Positions 51,536 through 63,575 of a DNA stretch of 64,000 nt are shown piece after piece. Under the pieces are notes generated by a model. It saw only the letters and a list, made by a program, of their open reading frames with translations. It made no database searches and was not told the DNA's origin. The position numbers and the translations under genes were made by a program. The stretch is from assembly GCA_013398615.1 (NCBI GenBank), contig VZSR01001459.1:5891051-5955050 (forward strand), in the 5' to 3' direction. Source of the stretch: Brachypodius melanocephalos (taxonomy: Eukaryota > Chordata > Aves > Passeriformes > Pycnonotidae). The first letter of the stretch is position 1; each line of letters starts with the position of its first letter.

Positions 51536-51830
51536 AATCACCGAAATTGGAGATGGAAAGAAACACATGAAGTCATCTCATCCTGCCCTTGCCAGCGCAG
51601 GATTATTCCCCACAGTACAGTGTTGAGTGCCTTCTCCAATCTATTTTTAAATGACTCAAAGGAGAGGGCTTTCCTCTCCTCCCTGGGGAGGCTGGCTCCG
51701 TGGTTCAGTAGACCTCACTGTTGGGGAATTTGCTTCCTGTTCTCCAGCCTCAATTCTCCTTTTCCCTAATTTAATTGAACTGTTCCCGGCTCCACCCTTT
51801 TAAACCATTTTCCGTATTGCATGACTGTTG
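51536..51830 (-). mobile_element. Old CR1 LINE fragment, antisense to the gene
   Basis: The + strand shows gaatcaccgaaattggag, aagtcatctcatcctgccc, ttgccagcgcaggattattc, ccttctccaatctatttt, and aatttgcttcctgttctccagcctcaattc in the order expected of the antisense 3' end of an old CR1 subfamily (the type shared with turtles and crocodilians). It is more diverged than the other copies, so it inserted earlier. Both ends are approximate. Confidence 0.7.
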
Positions 51831-53937
51831 CAAATACCTGTTGTCAATTTGCAGGCGTAATGGATGGGAATTCATCACCGCTTGCCTTGCTTGGCAGAGG
51901 CTCTTAGTGCAGAGCTTCACTGGGCAGCCAGGCTTTAGCAGAAACTAGATTTTAGAGCTACATGCCAAGAAATCAGAATGACCTTTTCCTTCTTCTTTGG
52001 ACAATGACATTAACATAAAATGCCGTCATGACTGAGAATAGGCTGGGCTTCTGGCAAAGCCATGAACATCTGAATTAATGGGCTGGCTTTCCTCTTAGTC
52101 CTCCAGCAGCTCTTCCACAGCACATTTTTACATGGCAGCAGTAACTGTTCTGAGTTCTCAGTTTTAGCTGTAGATGTACAGATCAGGGTGTTAAACAGAA
52201 AATCCCCCGTTTGGAGAACGTTTAATGAAAAAATACAATAATTCTGTTTTTATCAGAAGAAAGCTGTGGCTCCAGCATCTCAGTTTTTAAACCCTGACTT
52301 TCAATTCAAGGTTTCTTAAGCACCTGAAGTATTTTGCAGATGGGTGCTGAAGGTGAGATTTATGCTTTTGACAGCACCCAGGTACTCTGGAAGGCAGTAT
52401 GTCTAAGGGAGTGTGTTCTTCTTCTGTCAGGACTGAGTTGCGAGAGAACTGTGTGTCCAAAGACTGTAAGTTATTCCAGAAAAGCATATTATGGTTTTGA
52501 AGAATTATGAATCTCTATTTATTTATTTATGAGACGAAAATCAGTTTCTGCTGTGGGTGACGGCAGAATAGCAGCCCATGCTGAAAACACCAGGAAAAGA
52601 ATGGCTAGCATTAGAGAGGCTGGAACCCCTTTGGTGCTTTCGTACAGCAGAGCTGCAGCTATTTAGCTGTGGCAGGGTACCAAACAACATTGTGGCTGGC
52701 CATTGTTGCTTGAACAGTTTGATTTTTAAAACATTCAACTGAAATGTAACCACCAGCCAAGTTGGAAGAAGCGAGTCACGAGGACAGCATGTTAAATGAA
52801 GAGTCAGCAAACGAGAGCAGAGTTCTCCTGCTCCAGTGGAAAGTGGCTGTACTGCAGACCAGGAGCCCAAGAACAATAATCTCAGCCTAGCACTGCTATC
52901 CAGTTGCTTTTAAGAAAATTTTATAGCACAGAAGTAATACGACTTTAAAAAGAAGAAGAATGCCACAGCTATAAAATAAAATTGCTGATTTCTCTGCGGT
53001 GGGTCTCAGAAGGGCCGTGGATCCCATCCCTTTTTCCTCAGTACTGATCCTCACATTATAAACCAGAAACTTCTCCTCCAGAGAGCTTCCAATGTGAGGT
53101 GTTTCAGGAGATGAGAAACGTGCTGGAGCAGGGTGAAGGAGGGGAGAACACAGTGACTGTAGCTGCCATGGCAAACCCCTCCCAGCAGACACTGAGCCTT
53201 TGCTGCTTATTCTGACCCAGCTTATCACATTGTGTAATGTGACCTAAAAGGTGGTTTTGGAAAGCACTGTTCTTGTTGGGGCTTTAAACGTGTGTGTTTA
53301 AATGCTGCTCTGAGTTAATGGATGGGAGCAGAGTGTGTGGGAGCCATGGAGAGGAGGGTGTGTGGTCCCTAATGACGCCAAGTGAAAAACAGAGACACAC
53401 CTGCTTTGGGATATAATGGGAGTGATAAGAGTAATTTCTTAACGATGGGGTTTTTTGGGGGAGTGTGAGGGGAAGGGTTGGTTTAAGAAATGTAGGGGAG
53501 CAAACAGGGCTTGTATCTCATGGAAGTGGGAGCTGTTCATTGTAAGTGGGAGCCTTTTGTACATCTGGGCTGAGCTGATATTGATTCTTGCATGCCGCCC
53601 TCTCGCTCAGTGTTTTGCTTTGTGCTGTTTTATCTGCCAAAAACAAAATAAATTCACAAAATATTTGCAAAGTTGCATGGCCACAGGCTTAAATACATAC
53701 ATATGAATTCCCTGAAAGCAATTTGCTTCAAGCCCTCCTCAGTTCCAGACGTCTTTCTCACTCCATCTGCTTGTTCAAGTACACAAGTTCCTTGGGAAAA
53801 ATCACTTATTACATCACTCAAAAATGCCACAAAAATAGCTTTTCACTTAAGTTCCCATCCTCAGAGTTAACTCACATGGGGATCAGATAGATTCAAACAT
53901 TTAATAACTTTTTATTTTCCTTTCTCTTTAAACACAG

Positions 53938-54007
53938 GATCTCTGGTCATGGAAGCAGGGTCACGTGGTGGATTCTTGGCAGTCAGCAGTCTGTGGAGCT
54001 TTTGCAG
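53938..54007 (+). CDS. SLC25A26: SLC25A26 exon D: cytoplasmic loop and first half of helix 5
   Basis: The exon is 70 nt: 23 codons plus the first base of a glycine codon finished in exon E. It reads [14 protein letters not shown], then Q-S-A-V-C-G-A-F-A. The first part is the cytosolic loop between helices 4 and 5; S-A-V-C-G-A-F-A-G is the small-residue-rich start of helix 5, typical of odd carrier helices. Relative to my memory of the human protein, the first residue is Asp instead of Ala and the eighth is Gly instead of Asp, both in the loop. The acceptor is tttctctttaaacacag. The donor, GTGCAA, has neither A at +4 nor G at +5 and is the weakest in the gene. Because 70 is not a multiple of three, skipping this exon alone would break the frame. 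Confidence 0.95.
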
Positions 54008-56668
54008 GTGCAAAGGATTATATGTTATACTGGGAAAGACTAAAGAAGAAAGGGAAAAATGTGCAAATCTATTAAGTACAGCAGAACAACATTCCTTTGT
54101 AATTCAAGTTTGTTTAGAAGAAAATGGATCCAGTTGTTGTTTGGAAATAGGAAAGTCAGCAAAGGAAAGAGAAGGAAAAAAAAAAAAGACTTAACCAGGG
54201 TGTCTGTTTGAAAGACAACCAATTTGTTTTTGACAAATTTCTGTTCTTTAAAAACCGTGGGCCTGTCAGTCAGGCTTTGTGATTATTTCAAAGTTGATTT
54301 GTAAAATCCTTATCCAGGAGGAACTTCGTTTGGGTGGGGGTTTGTGCAGCTGTTCGCTCCGAGCGCTTCCCCAGGGGCTGAAGTGATTGCAGAGGCCGTG
54401 ATTCACCATTCCTGTGACAGCTCTGACAGCCACGTAGATTAACTGGAGGCAGGAGAGCAGAGGGCCAGCACTGCTCAGCCTGGAGGCAAAAGCCTTCCGC
54501 AGCAAAAAAACCCCAGAGGATGAAACATCTGGGCAATCTCCAGACACTACAACGAGAATAAAGAGTGGCAGAATACAATACTGCACTATTTATTACCAAA
54601 CAAGCCAGTAGTTAATTGAATTCTTCAGTAGGCTTCTTGCTTGATTTTAGCCTACTGTACTTGTTTCCAAGAAAACAAAAAGAGGGGGGGAACAAAATCA
54701 ATTAATGACTCATCAGTATAGCTGACAAGTTTGAGGGAGGAGAGATTCAACTGTCTTAATAGAAAAAACAGATTAATAGTAAAAGGATGGATAGCCAGAG
54801 CTTTTTCCCCAAGGAGCTAAAATACATTTTGAGATTCCAAACCAGTAACAGAATATGTGGAAAAAATAAATCCTGTTTAAAGAGAAATTATAGCATTTCT
54901 TGAAATAGAGATTATCAAAAGCAAAGCTTGTTCTTTGATAACTTACAAAATCAGAGCCGTTGCATTGTATGCAATTTTTTAAAAATAAGTTCTGTTAGGG
55001 GAAATGAAGTATTAATAGCAGCAGAATTCCAGAAGAGACTGAGGCTTCATTTTGAAGGGCACTGAAACTGCACAGCTGAGGGGAGGCAGCATGGCTATAG
55101 CTGCACAGAGTGAAGTAGATTGGGTGTGTGAGCAGTGAGGGAATGGTTTAGGTAGAACTGATTCCATCTCGGGGCCGAGGGAATATTTTAGGTGACCTCT
55201 TGTAGTCTTGTCCAGCTGTATTTTTTCTGTTTATGTTGATGGGAAGGGAGTTTTATTCTGCATAAGATCCTGCTGTTGGATTTTACACTGACTTCATCAA
55301 TCAATGCAAACAAAATAAGAGCAAATGAAGCAGATTGTTCATTTTTGTTTCAAAACAAATCAAACGAACAGACTAAAAATGCTTTAAAATGCAATCTGTA
55401 TGTCTGCAGGTGTGATGGAGATCATTAATTTACCACTGTTGGTTCTGTTGATTTCTTTACAGTTAGATTGATACAAAAACTGTGTTCTGGCACGTTCAGA
55501 GAGCTGGAAAGGTTATCTGATTTACTCAAAGCCTTGCAGAGTAATTTCCTGAGGTCAAATTTGGTGCCTCAGTTGGAAATTCAGCCAGTGCCTCCAATTC
55601 CATCTCTGTGTGTCCCGATTCTGACCAGTTGTCCTTGGACTTGCTACTGTTTAATAGATGTTCAGCAGTGTCTGCTCCTTTTCTAGCAGAATTCTTGCAA
55701 AATGAGCTTCCAGAGGCACAGCTGTGCATGGACATGTGCTCACTGTCCTTTGGCACACACTGGGGACACCAACACTTTGTGTTGGAGGAGACACCAGGTC
55801 CTGGAGCAGCACAGATGCTTCCAGGTCCATGTGGTAGATGAGACACTTCAGCCTGGTTGCCTTCCTAGGCTCTATTCCCCAAGCACAAATCTTTGCAGAG
55901 CTGGAGCTTTATTTTGTAGATCCTGTTGTAATTGGTGAGGATAAATATTCTCTGGGTTACCCTTCCTCCAGCCTGGTTTTCCTTCTGTGTTCTTTGTCTG
56001 CCTATTATTTTCTTTTCACCAGCAGTATTGTCATCTTCCTTTCTCATGTGTCCTTTGAGGACTTGCTTCAAAGCTCAGGAGGCTGAGCTCTTTTTGGATC
56101 AGAACCTTCCCCTCTGTCTCCATTGTCTCCCTCTGAGATATGCAACAAGCTGGTCCTGATACTGGTCTATTCTAGTACTGCACCCAAGCTATGTCACTGA
56201 AAATATTTAGACTTCTTGCTGAGGGGAGGCAGTGGAAAAATAATTTCCTGCATTCTGAACAATGGATTCCAGAATTAAAAATTATTAACTACTTACATGT
56301 AGCTTCAGATGAGGGAAGAAAAGACCAAACTCTTTATCCCTTTCTTTCTACCCCAAAACAAAAGAATTAAAACCTCACCAGTACCCTGGGAATAAAGCAA
56401 GGTGGAATGTGTGCATAGAAGTTACTTTAAATCATTGTGTTATAAACCTTAAAAGGAGAATGGTATCCAAAATACAACCTTTGCACACAGATATGCAGTC
56501 AAATGCCACCATGGTGGTGGTGGGATGGTGAAGTCACACAGACAGGCTTTTCTCCTGTGTTCTTTGCTTGAATTCAATACTTTCTAAAAATATGTTAGAG
56601 GTCCTGAGGGGCAGGGTAATAAGCTGAAAGAAACTGAAAGAAAAGTCCTGTTTAGCTTCCCTTTATGG

Positions 56669-56692
56669 CACACACACACACACGTGTGTGTC
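56669..56692 (+). repeat. (CA)n-(GT)n compound microsatellite
   Basis: Seven CA units turn directly into a GT run through a central acgt, so the tract is self-complementary and could fold into a hairpin. Confidence 0.85.
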
Positions 56693-57045
56693 TGTATGAG
56701 TTGGTTATAACTTTGGTGAAGACAGAACCAAGAGCAACGATCTGTTGAATTCCGTCCCCAGTGCCTGTGAAATGGCAGCAGTTTCAGCCCTCATATGTAA
56801 GATGTATATATGTGATCCGTGGGCTTTTTATGGAAATGTAATAGGCATGAACATAAATATTAGAGATTTGGAATCCTTTCTGACTCATCTGTTAATAATT
56901 TAATCCCTCAAGGCCTTGTCCAGCTTTATCATCATCATTGGTGTCTTAACAGAGATGTTTGGAGTATTTGGGGAGTGGGAAAAGGTGATACCTGAGCAGC
57001 CAGTGGGGGGGAGCCCAAGGGTAGATCTAATTGAGATTTTAAGCC

Positions 57046-57076
57046 TGAGGTTGTGTTTGAATCAAACACAGCCTCA
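57046..57076. repeat. Near-perfect inverted repeat (15-bp arms)
   Basis: The left arm tgaggttgtgtttga and right arm tcaaacacagcctca pair at all but one position around a single central base. Confidence 0.8.
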
Positions 57077-60000
57077 TGTCTGAACTGTTTGGACACCACC
57101 CCAGGTCTGGGCAGGGCATGGTGGCAGAGGAGGGAAACATGTCCCCATACAGGCATGATTCTGGTTTCACCCCATGCTCATGTCTTCTCTGGACTTAGGC
57201 TGCCTGGCTGGACTGCCCCAGCCCTGCAGTGTACCAAGGCAGGCTTGTCCCAGGAGAGCTTCTGTGTGGGTTTCCTGTGTTCTCCATGCAAGTGGTACAG
57301 TGGCAAGGAAATCCTGCCATTGGCTATTTGCTGTTGGAAAAGAAAAGTACTGCCCTGGAGCAGTGAGGTGATCCTCAGCTTGTCAGAGAACCTGAATGTC
57401 CATTTAATGTGACTGAAAATTTCCCCTGTTAAGATGCCTTCTTTCTCACCGCCATCAGAAAAAGTGTGGCTTAACATTAATAATTAATGCTCTGTGGTGA
57501 CAAAGTCACCAAGAATGGAGGTGCAAGTCCAGTGAGTCATAATGCACTAACGACAGCTTTTTGCACATTAACAGGGAGGATTTCCCATCACTTTTGTTTT
57601 GATCTAATCGGCTCTGACAAGATTACACACTGTGTCTAAAAGCCTCTTTAACTCTATAGCTCTGAATAAATTTTTGAGTAGTTCTCAAGATTTCCCTGCA
57701 GAGTCTGCTTGGAACATGCTCCTAACCCTGAATTGGTTAAACCTCTGGAGGGAGCAGTGCTTTGTCTTGGTATTTCTGCTGAAATCCAAAGAGGTTCTCA
57801 AGATCACTTTGCTCTACTATAGGCAAGTGTCGTTCCCACACTGATAAAAGACCAGAATGAACTTCCTCTTAAAAAAAAATTAACATGATACCAATAAAAT
57901 AAAAGCCCAAATAAGAATTTATTGATTGAACAATCGAGTTTTGGAAAAGACCATTTCTGAACTTGGATATCAGTCAGTGTAAGAGGATGCTATGAGGTTT
58001 AGTGTTGGACCTGAGCCACTCAGTTTTTCAACCTGTGTCTTGGTTTCCAGACAAATTTCAGGAGAAAATGCCCTGGAATGAACATTTCCTCTAAAGAGAA
58101 GGGTTCCAATAATCCATTTTTACCAATGAGAGAAATGAATACTGCGGTGATAGTGTTTATTGACAAAAAATGTCCTGGGTAACCTCCAGGTGTCAGTACA
58201 GAAAATAATAATAATGAAGAAAGCCAATAGTACAGTTTGACCTGAACTTTTTTTCTTTTCCTAAGATGGGCTAATTCCAACAAGGAGAAAATCCCATTCT
58301 CCTGAAATGAGCTTGATCTACAGAACAGGGCTGGTATTGCAGAAGAGAGAGCAGGGGTCTGGCTATACAACAGGAACTCAGAAGCAGGGAGAACCCCTGT
58401 AATGGTCAGAAGCATTCTCTGGACCCTTTAGAAAAGGTGAGGAGAAGTTAAGATGGTGCAAAAAAGCAGGATGCCAAAACCCAAGAACTTTTCTTCCTTC
58501 ATAGGGTCTTATTTGAGAATTATGTCTAAGTATCTGTGAAACATTTTCCTGTAGCAGCAAATTCTACAGGCTCCAAGGGGTTATGTATTGTTCCCAGGTA
58601 AAATATTTCACTCAGTTGTGATGCTTTTATTTGGGTATAACAGCTACAATAGTAGAAAATGCCAGCAGCAAGCTAGGGGAGTATTTTAAGTCCTCAAGTC
58701 TTTTTATTCTTATTGCCAAATAAAGGTAAATCATTCTCTGCAGATGTCTGTCACCAGCACTTCCATCAAGGACTGGTCACTGGGAAAGTGTGAGTAGCAG
58801 GGGGATTTTCTGTTTAACACCCTGACTTGGTAAAGTTTGGCTGCTCAGCTGATGTGTGAATATACAGTGACCATTGTTACTTCTTGGGAGATGGGTGATG
58901 AATTTTCCACTACTGCTTGAAGGTTTATTTTCCCAGTAGAGGAATTTGTTACTCTGCTAGAAGTATTAATGAGCCAAGAGCCTTCTCCCGTGTGAAAATC
59001 CATCTTTAAGCCTGCCTGCTGAGCCCAAGTCATCCCCAGCTCTGTCTAGGGCAAGGAGAAAAGAGCCTTCTCCAAGAGCAAGTTGATGAGTGAGCCTGGA
59101 CACAGACTGCCTGCAAAGGTGCCTTTTTCTCCATCAGCTCTGCAGAGAAACCAGGATGATTTAGGAGCGGGATGCTCAATGTGTCTGGGCCTTTCTTGTG
59201 CACCTGATACTTTTCCTGGTTGCTGATTAGTGGAGCAGACTCCAGCTTCATGTGGCAGCTCTTGGTGAGTTCAGTGACAGCAGGAAATGAATGATTATTA
59301 AATAAGTAAGTGATTTAAAGATCTATTGGGCCCTATTGTGTATTAGTGCAGTGCACAGCCCTCCTATTTTCAATGATTAGACTGGCTTTAACAGTTTGTG
59401 TCTGTTGTATCAATCTGGTGATTGGAAGCAGTCAAGTTTTAAGTTCCTTTATCCTCTTCCTGGATACCTGTGTCTTAAGCTTTAAGAGGCCGCTCTAAAA
59501 TTATCTTGGACGTTTAGAGTTAAAGCTGGAGAATATTCATTTTGTCAGACTCTCTGCCTTCAATAAAAAGCAGTCCCCAAGAAATGCTAGCTTTAATCTT
59601 GTGTTTTTGTCAAGCATATACAAACTTGCTTTTAATTTAGCCGCTATCCTGCTGCTTGTTGTGCTTATGAAGCATTTTATTGTTGCTGTTGCCATTCTGA
59701 ATTGATTGGTAAATCTGTACGAAATACTTCCCAGTGATGGAAAAAGAAACATTGAAATGTTAATAAAGAAAGAGTAGGGAAGATCCAGATGTCAGCTGGG
59801 GAAAAAATGAAAACCAATCAGCCTTGATTAAACTTTTCAGATAAGAATTTGGGAACATCATGTCAGGATAAATTGTGTTTGTTCTAACCACTCTATCAGC
59901 CAAGACTGAAGCTGCTGCCAATAAGAAACTCTCAGGAATAAATGCACAAAAAAAGTTACAGGGATCTGATAAGGGACATAAGTTAGTTTGACTGAAGTGT

Positions 60001-62030
60001 TGCCATCAGAGCTGGGTGATGCTCTGAGATTTTTTTGTGTGATACAGGCCTGACAGTCATGTGGTTCACTGTTTAATTTTAGCTTGGTCTGTGGGCAAAG
60101 GAAGGGCTTCTACATCCAGACTTGTAAAGCCACTATTTTCCATGGAGATTATTTTTACCATTCTAAAAATACATTGCTGACATGAGTATCAAAGTTTCTA
60201 TCCAGACCATTCTCTCAAAGCCTTTTGGTCACTTACGCAAAAACTGGCTCACAATAAAAAGATTTTCTGACCTTAAAGAAGGTCCAAGAATGGGCTGGAA
60301 TTTAGTTTAGCTTGCTCATAGTTTCTGCTTTGACTTCTTGAATACAGCCCATTTTTCTGCTTTTTAGTGAGGTATCACTGCTAGAAAGCTTCCGGCAGAG
60401 TGAACCACATGGGCCAACCTTATGGGAGTGGAAGCTGCTCCTGAAACCAAGCATTTTGGGCTGTTCACTAACTCAGCTTTCCTGCTATTCTTGTTTGAGA
60501 TCCAGGGGACTGCACATGTGCCTTACTGCATCTCCTGAACTGTCATGGGACATTCCTTAATTAACTGTAAGAAGTCAAGTAGGGTGCCAGCTGGCCCAGC
60601 CTCCTCTGTCATAAAACAGGGGTTTAATATGTCCGAGTTAAGGTGGTTGTGAGAGAGAGAGATGCAGGTAAAAACACAAGCCAGCAGGGAAAAAATGTTT
60701 TATTTCATTACTTTACAGATTTTAGAAGAAATGCTTTTTCCCTTCTTCCATCCCAAGAAAAGAGAAATCAATTTTTCTACGTTCCATAAAACTTGGAACA
60801 GAAAATAGATTATTTTTAGCTTATTCCCTGGGTACTGTGTAGGCTTCAGTGTTTGGAGTCACTTTGTTCCCGGCTGTAGCAGATACAGGATTTATACAAG
60901 CTCCAGAGAAAAGAAAAAATTAGGAGAAAGAAGATTTCAGAACAACTTTCTTGCTCTCTTTTCTCCCCCCTTTCTTCCCCTTTCATTCTTCACTTACTGC
61001 TGCTCCTGCATTTTAGAAGTTTTCTTCACTTTGGCTCTTCCTCAGCATGAATTACTCTCTTGAAATATTTTGAACAGTTGGGGGAAAGATTGGAATTGAT
61101 TTTAGGATGGGGAAATAAAGCAAAAGGAATAAAATCCTGGCAGGAAAAGCAGGAGAGCTGGTTGCTAGATAGCACAAGAGGCCAGGCTGTAGTCACAGGG
61201 TTAAAATACGGAGCCAGACACACACGTTTGGGAATGAGGCATGCAGATGGATAAGCTGAAGATTTCTGGCTTTCAGGAGGAAAGTCACAGCTGAGCTGGC
61301 TGTGGCAAGTGACAGTTATGAGCTCCAAGGGTGAAGTTTGAGAGAATATAGAGAATAAAAATGTCCCTGAGGGTAAGATGGCACTTGTGACAGCAGATAT
61401 CTGACAATTTCCTAAGACCCTTGGGCAGCTTCACATTGTTGTTACCCAAAGTGGAGCTGATTTAATCCGTTGGAGATGATCTCCATCCCAAACACTGACT
61501 TGTCTTTTTTCCTTGAAACACTCCCAGATCTAGTCTGTGTCTCTAGTGAGTAGCCCAAGCATGTGTTTCAGATACACAGCAGGTTTCTATCTTTCTAGCA
61601 TTTAAATACTGAGACTTTAATTCTCTAGGCAGAACACAGTGTGACTGGTTTATTTTCCCATCTCTGCAAATGAGTAAGCAATTTTTTTCCTTCCAAACTT
61701 GCTGTAGATGTTGGAAGTGGAATCTGTTACCCTTACAACCTTTCTATGATCATGTATGTACAGAGTCCAGAACAAAAAGACAGTAATGTTCCTGGGGATA
61801 TTTGGATTTACAGTTAAGCAACAGAGAGCTGTTTTCTAAAGTCAATACACAGTAACAAAACATCTGTGTACAGACCTTGGACAGACATACCTGGGCTCTG
61901 ACATGAGGAAACGTGCTGTAGGCATTAATAACAGAGCAGTGTTGACCACAGCTCTGGGAATTATAGGCAGTGTGGCATTCATATTCACACAACAATGTCT
62001 CACTTGTGCTTGGTGTTTTAATTTTCTCAG

Positions 62031-62095
62031 GTGGATTTGCAGCTGCAGTCACCACACCGCTCGACGTAGCAAAGACAAGAATTATGTTGGCAAAG
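62031..62095 (+). CDS. SLC25A26: SLC25A26 exon E: second half of helix 5 and third carrier signature
   Basis: The exon is 65 nt. Its first two bases complete the glycine codon begun in exon D, and 21 codons follow: [29 protein letters not shown] is the PX[DE]XX[KR]XR signature of the third carrier repeat, the proline-kinked end of helix 5 and its gate salt bridge. The proline corresponds to human Pro199, a position I recall as disease-associated; it is conserved. The acceptor is gttttaattttctcag and the donor GTAAGA. Long open frames on the opposite strand across this exon are shadows of it. Confidence 0.96.
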
Positions 62096-63501
62096 GTAAG
62101 AGGGAGGGAGGTCCCCAGACAGGCTGGTGAATGGCCTGGGTATTCCAGGGTTTCTGTAGGGTTGTTACAGAATGAAATCCAGCACCTATTAATAATAATT
62201 TCTGCTCTTGTCCTAGAAGGCAGGACTAGATGTGAACAGGCTCTGCATGCAGAACTAATGAAATTGTTGTGTTCTTTTCCTTGATTGCCTCTCTGGTCCT
62301 TTCCCAAAGGAGCTGTGTGAAACAGACTTGGGCTTGTGCTCAGCTTCCAGAGTCTCATGCAGTGTCTTAGGAGAAAAGCCTTGCAGAGTCAGACACCCAA
62401 AGTTAAACTGCCCATCAGGGATTTACTCTCCTATTTTGATAATTCAGAGTGTGTGTATGTCTTTTCTGAGGAGGGCTAGGTACTGGATTTTCTGTTGTAA
62501 AATTTTAAAATACAGAGATTTTGATGGCCAACATCTGCCAACCAGGGCAGAAGGAAGATTGCTTCTAAGATCAGTAAGTGTAATAAGTTTAGAAATTGCT
62601 AGTGAGTCTGGTGTTCCCATCATCATCTCACTGACCCAGGGCAGAGCTAACAGCCACTGAGCTAAGAGCCCTCAGCAGGTGGATGTCCTTAAAGCCTTTC
62701 CCAGCCTTGAAAAGAGCTGTTGTGTTGGTGAATGATGGGCATACTGGAGCTTCTGTGGGTGTTTTTTTACCCTGTTGCTCACGTCTCTCAATTTGGGGTG
62801 TTTCTTGTTGCTAACATGCACCTCCTCAGCTGAGTCCCATCTGTGCTCACCATGTTGCTGTGTTACCTGTCACTGCTGGGTTATGTCTACTGCAGCTTCT
62901 TTGTCTTTGGATTATGCTGGTGATCAACCTGTAAAAACTAGGTTTCCTTTATCTCTGCCTCTCTCCTGAGCAACCAGGTAAAGAAATGAGGGTGCTTTGA
63001 GACTGTTCAGTTTATATTAGTCATTTCAAATTAACTAGGTCACACATGGAATTTAAGTGTCTCTAGTCCTGCTGTTTGTCCTCTGTTTTGCACTCAAGAC
63101 AATTTTCATATGCATTACACTACTCAGGGTGGGGTTTTTTTGTTTCTTTTAAATCTAAACGAGCAGCAAAGTAATTTGGTGCTTTGAGAGTGTGCTTTTA
63201 TTAAGGTCTTACTGCAGTATCAGCTGCTGGATGTAGAGCTGAGTGTAGTGCAAAAGGGACTGGGTGCCCGGTTCTGAAATAACCAGCTCTGTGACCTTGA
63301 TTGTTTTGTTCTTCTGTGCCTCTGCTTCACTTTCCACCCCTTTTTTTCATTCCTGGAGACGAGGAGCTTTTGCCTGTGCCTGGGGTGAGAAGGTCATCAG
63401 GATGTCTGTGATTCCTGTCATGTAGCACTAACCAGGGACAGGAGCTCAGTAAATAACTAAACCTCTGCCAACAGTTTCCAATCTCTCTCTCTGTGGTGCA
63501 G
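62096..63501 (+). other. SLC25A26: Intron between exons E and F (1,406 bp)
   Basis: GTAAGA...GTGCAG intron. A short stretch near 63281-63350 resembles a MIR SINE and is listed separately. I see nothing else in it. Confidence 0.9.
63281..63350 (+). repeat. MIR-like ancient SINE fragment (tentative)
   Basis: The order agctctgtgaccttg, then cttctgtgcctctgcttcac, matches the MIR core order (agctgtgtgaccttg … ctctgtgcctcagtttcc) with an interrupted middle. It lies in the short intron before exon F. Confidence 0.4.
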
Positions 63502-63575
63502 GCTGGTTCCAGCAACGCCAGCGGGAATGTTCTGGCTGCCCTTGGTGGCATCTGGAGGACACAAGGCCTGTCAGG
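63502..63575 (+). CDS. SLC25A26: SLC25A26 exon F: matrix loop before helix 6
   Basis: The exon is 74 nt: 24 codons plus the first two bases (GG) of a glycine codon. It reads A-G-S-S-N-A-S-G-N-V-L-A-A-L, then G-G-I-W-R-T-Q-G-L-S-G. This is the matrix helix between transmembrane helices 5 and 6. The W-R-T-Q-G-L-S-G end begins the third copy of the G-x4-[FWY]-[KR]-G motif, which should continue in the last exon outside the window. The acceptor is ctctctgtggtgcag and the donor GTAAGG. The helix is a little different from human (A-A-L-G-G-I-W-R-T for V-L-H-G-V-W-R-S), as expected across birds and mammals. The final exon with helix 6 and the stop codon is not in the remaining 425 bases. Confidence 0.95.

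Larger units (their letters stand above)
42912..53937 (+). other. SLC25A26: Intron between exons C and D (11,026 bp)
   Basis: GTAAGT...AACACAG intron. It contains an ancient palindromic repeat at 49158-49220, an (AT)9 run at 51153-51170 and an old CR1 fragment on the minus strand at about 51536-51830. The rest is unassigned AT-rich sequence. Confidence 0.9.
54008..62030 (+). other. SLC25A26: Intron between exons D and E (8,023 bp)
   Basis: GTGCAA...TTCTCAG intron with an unusually weak donor. It contains a (CA)n/(GT)n microsatellite at 56669-56692 and a near-perfect inverted repeat at 57046-57076. I see no other recognisable element. Confidence 0.9.

Noticed and set aside
61750..62358. 202-codon minus-strand open frame
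   Set aside because: It runs antisense across exon E, and its middle is the reverse complement of the carrier coding sequence. No domain is recognisable in it.
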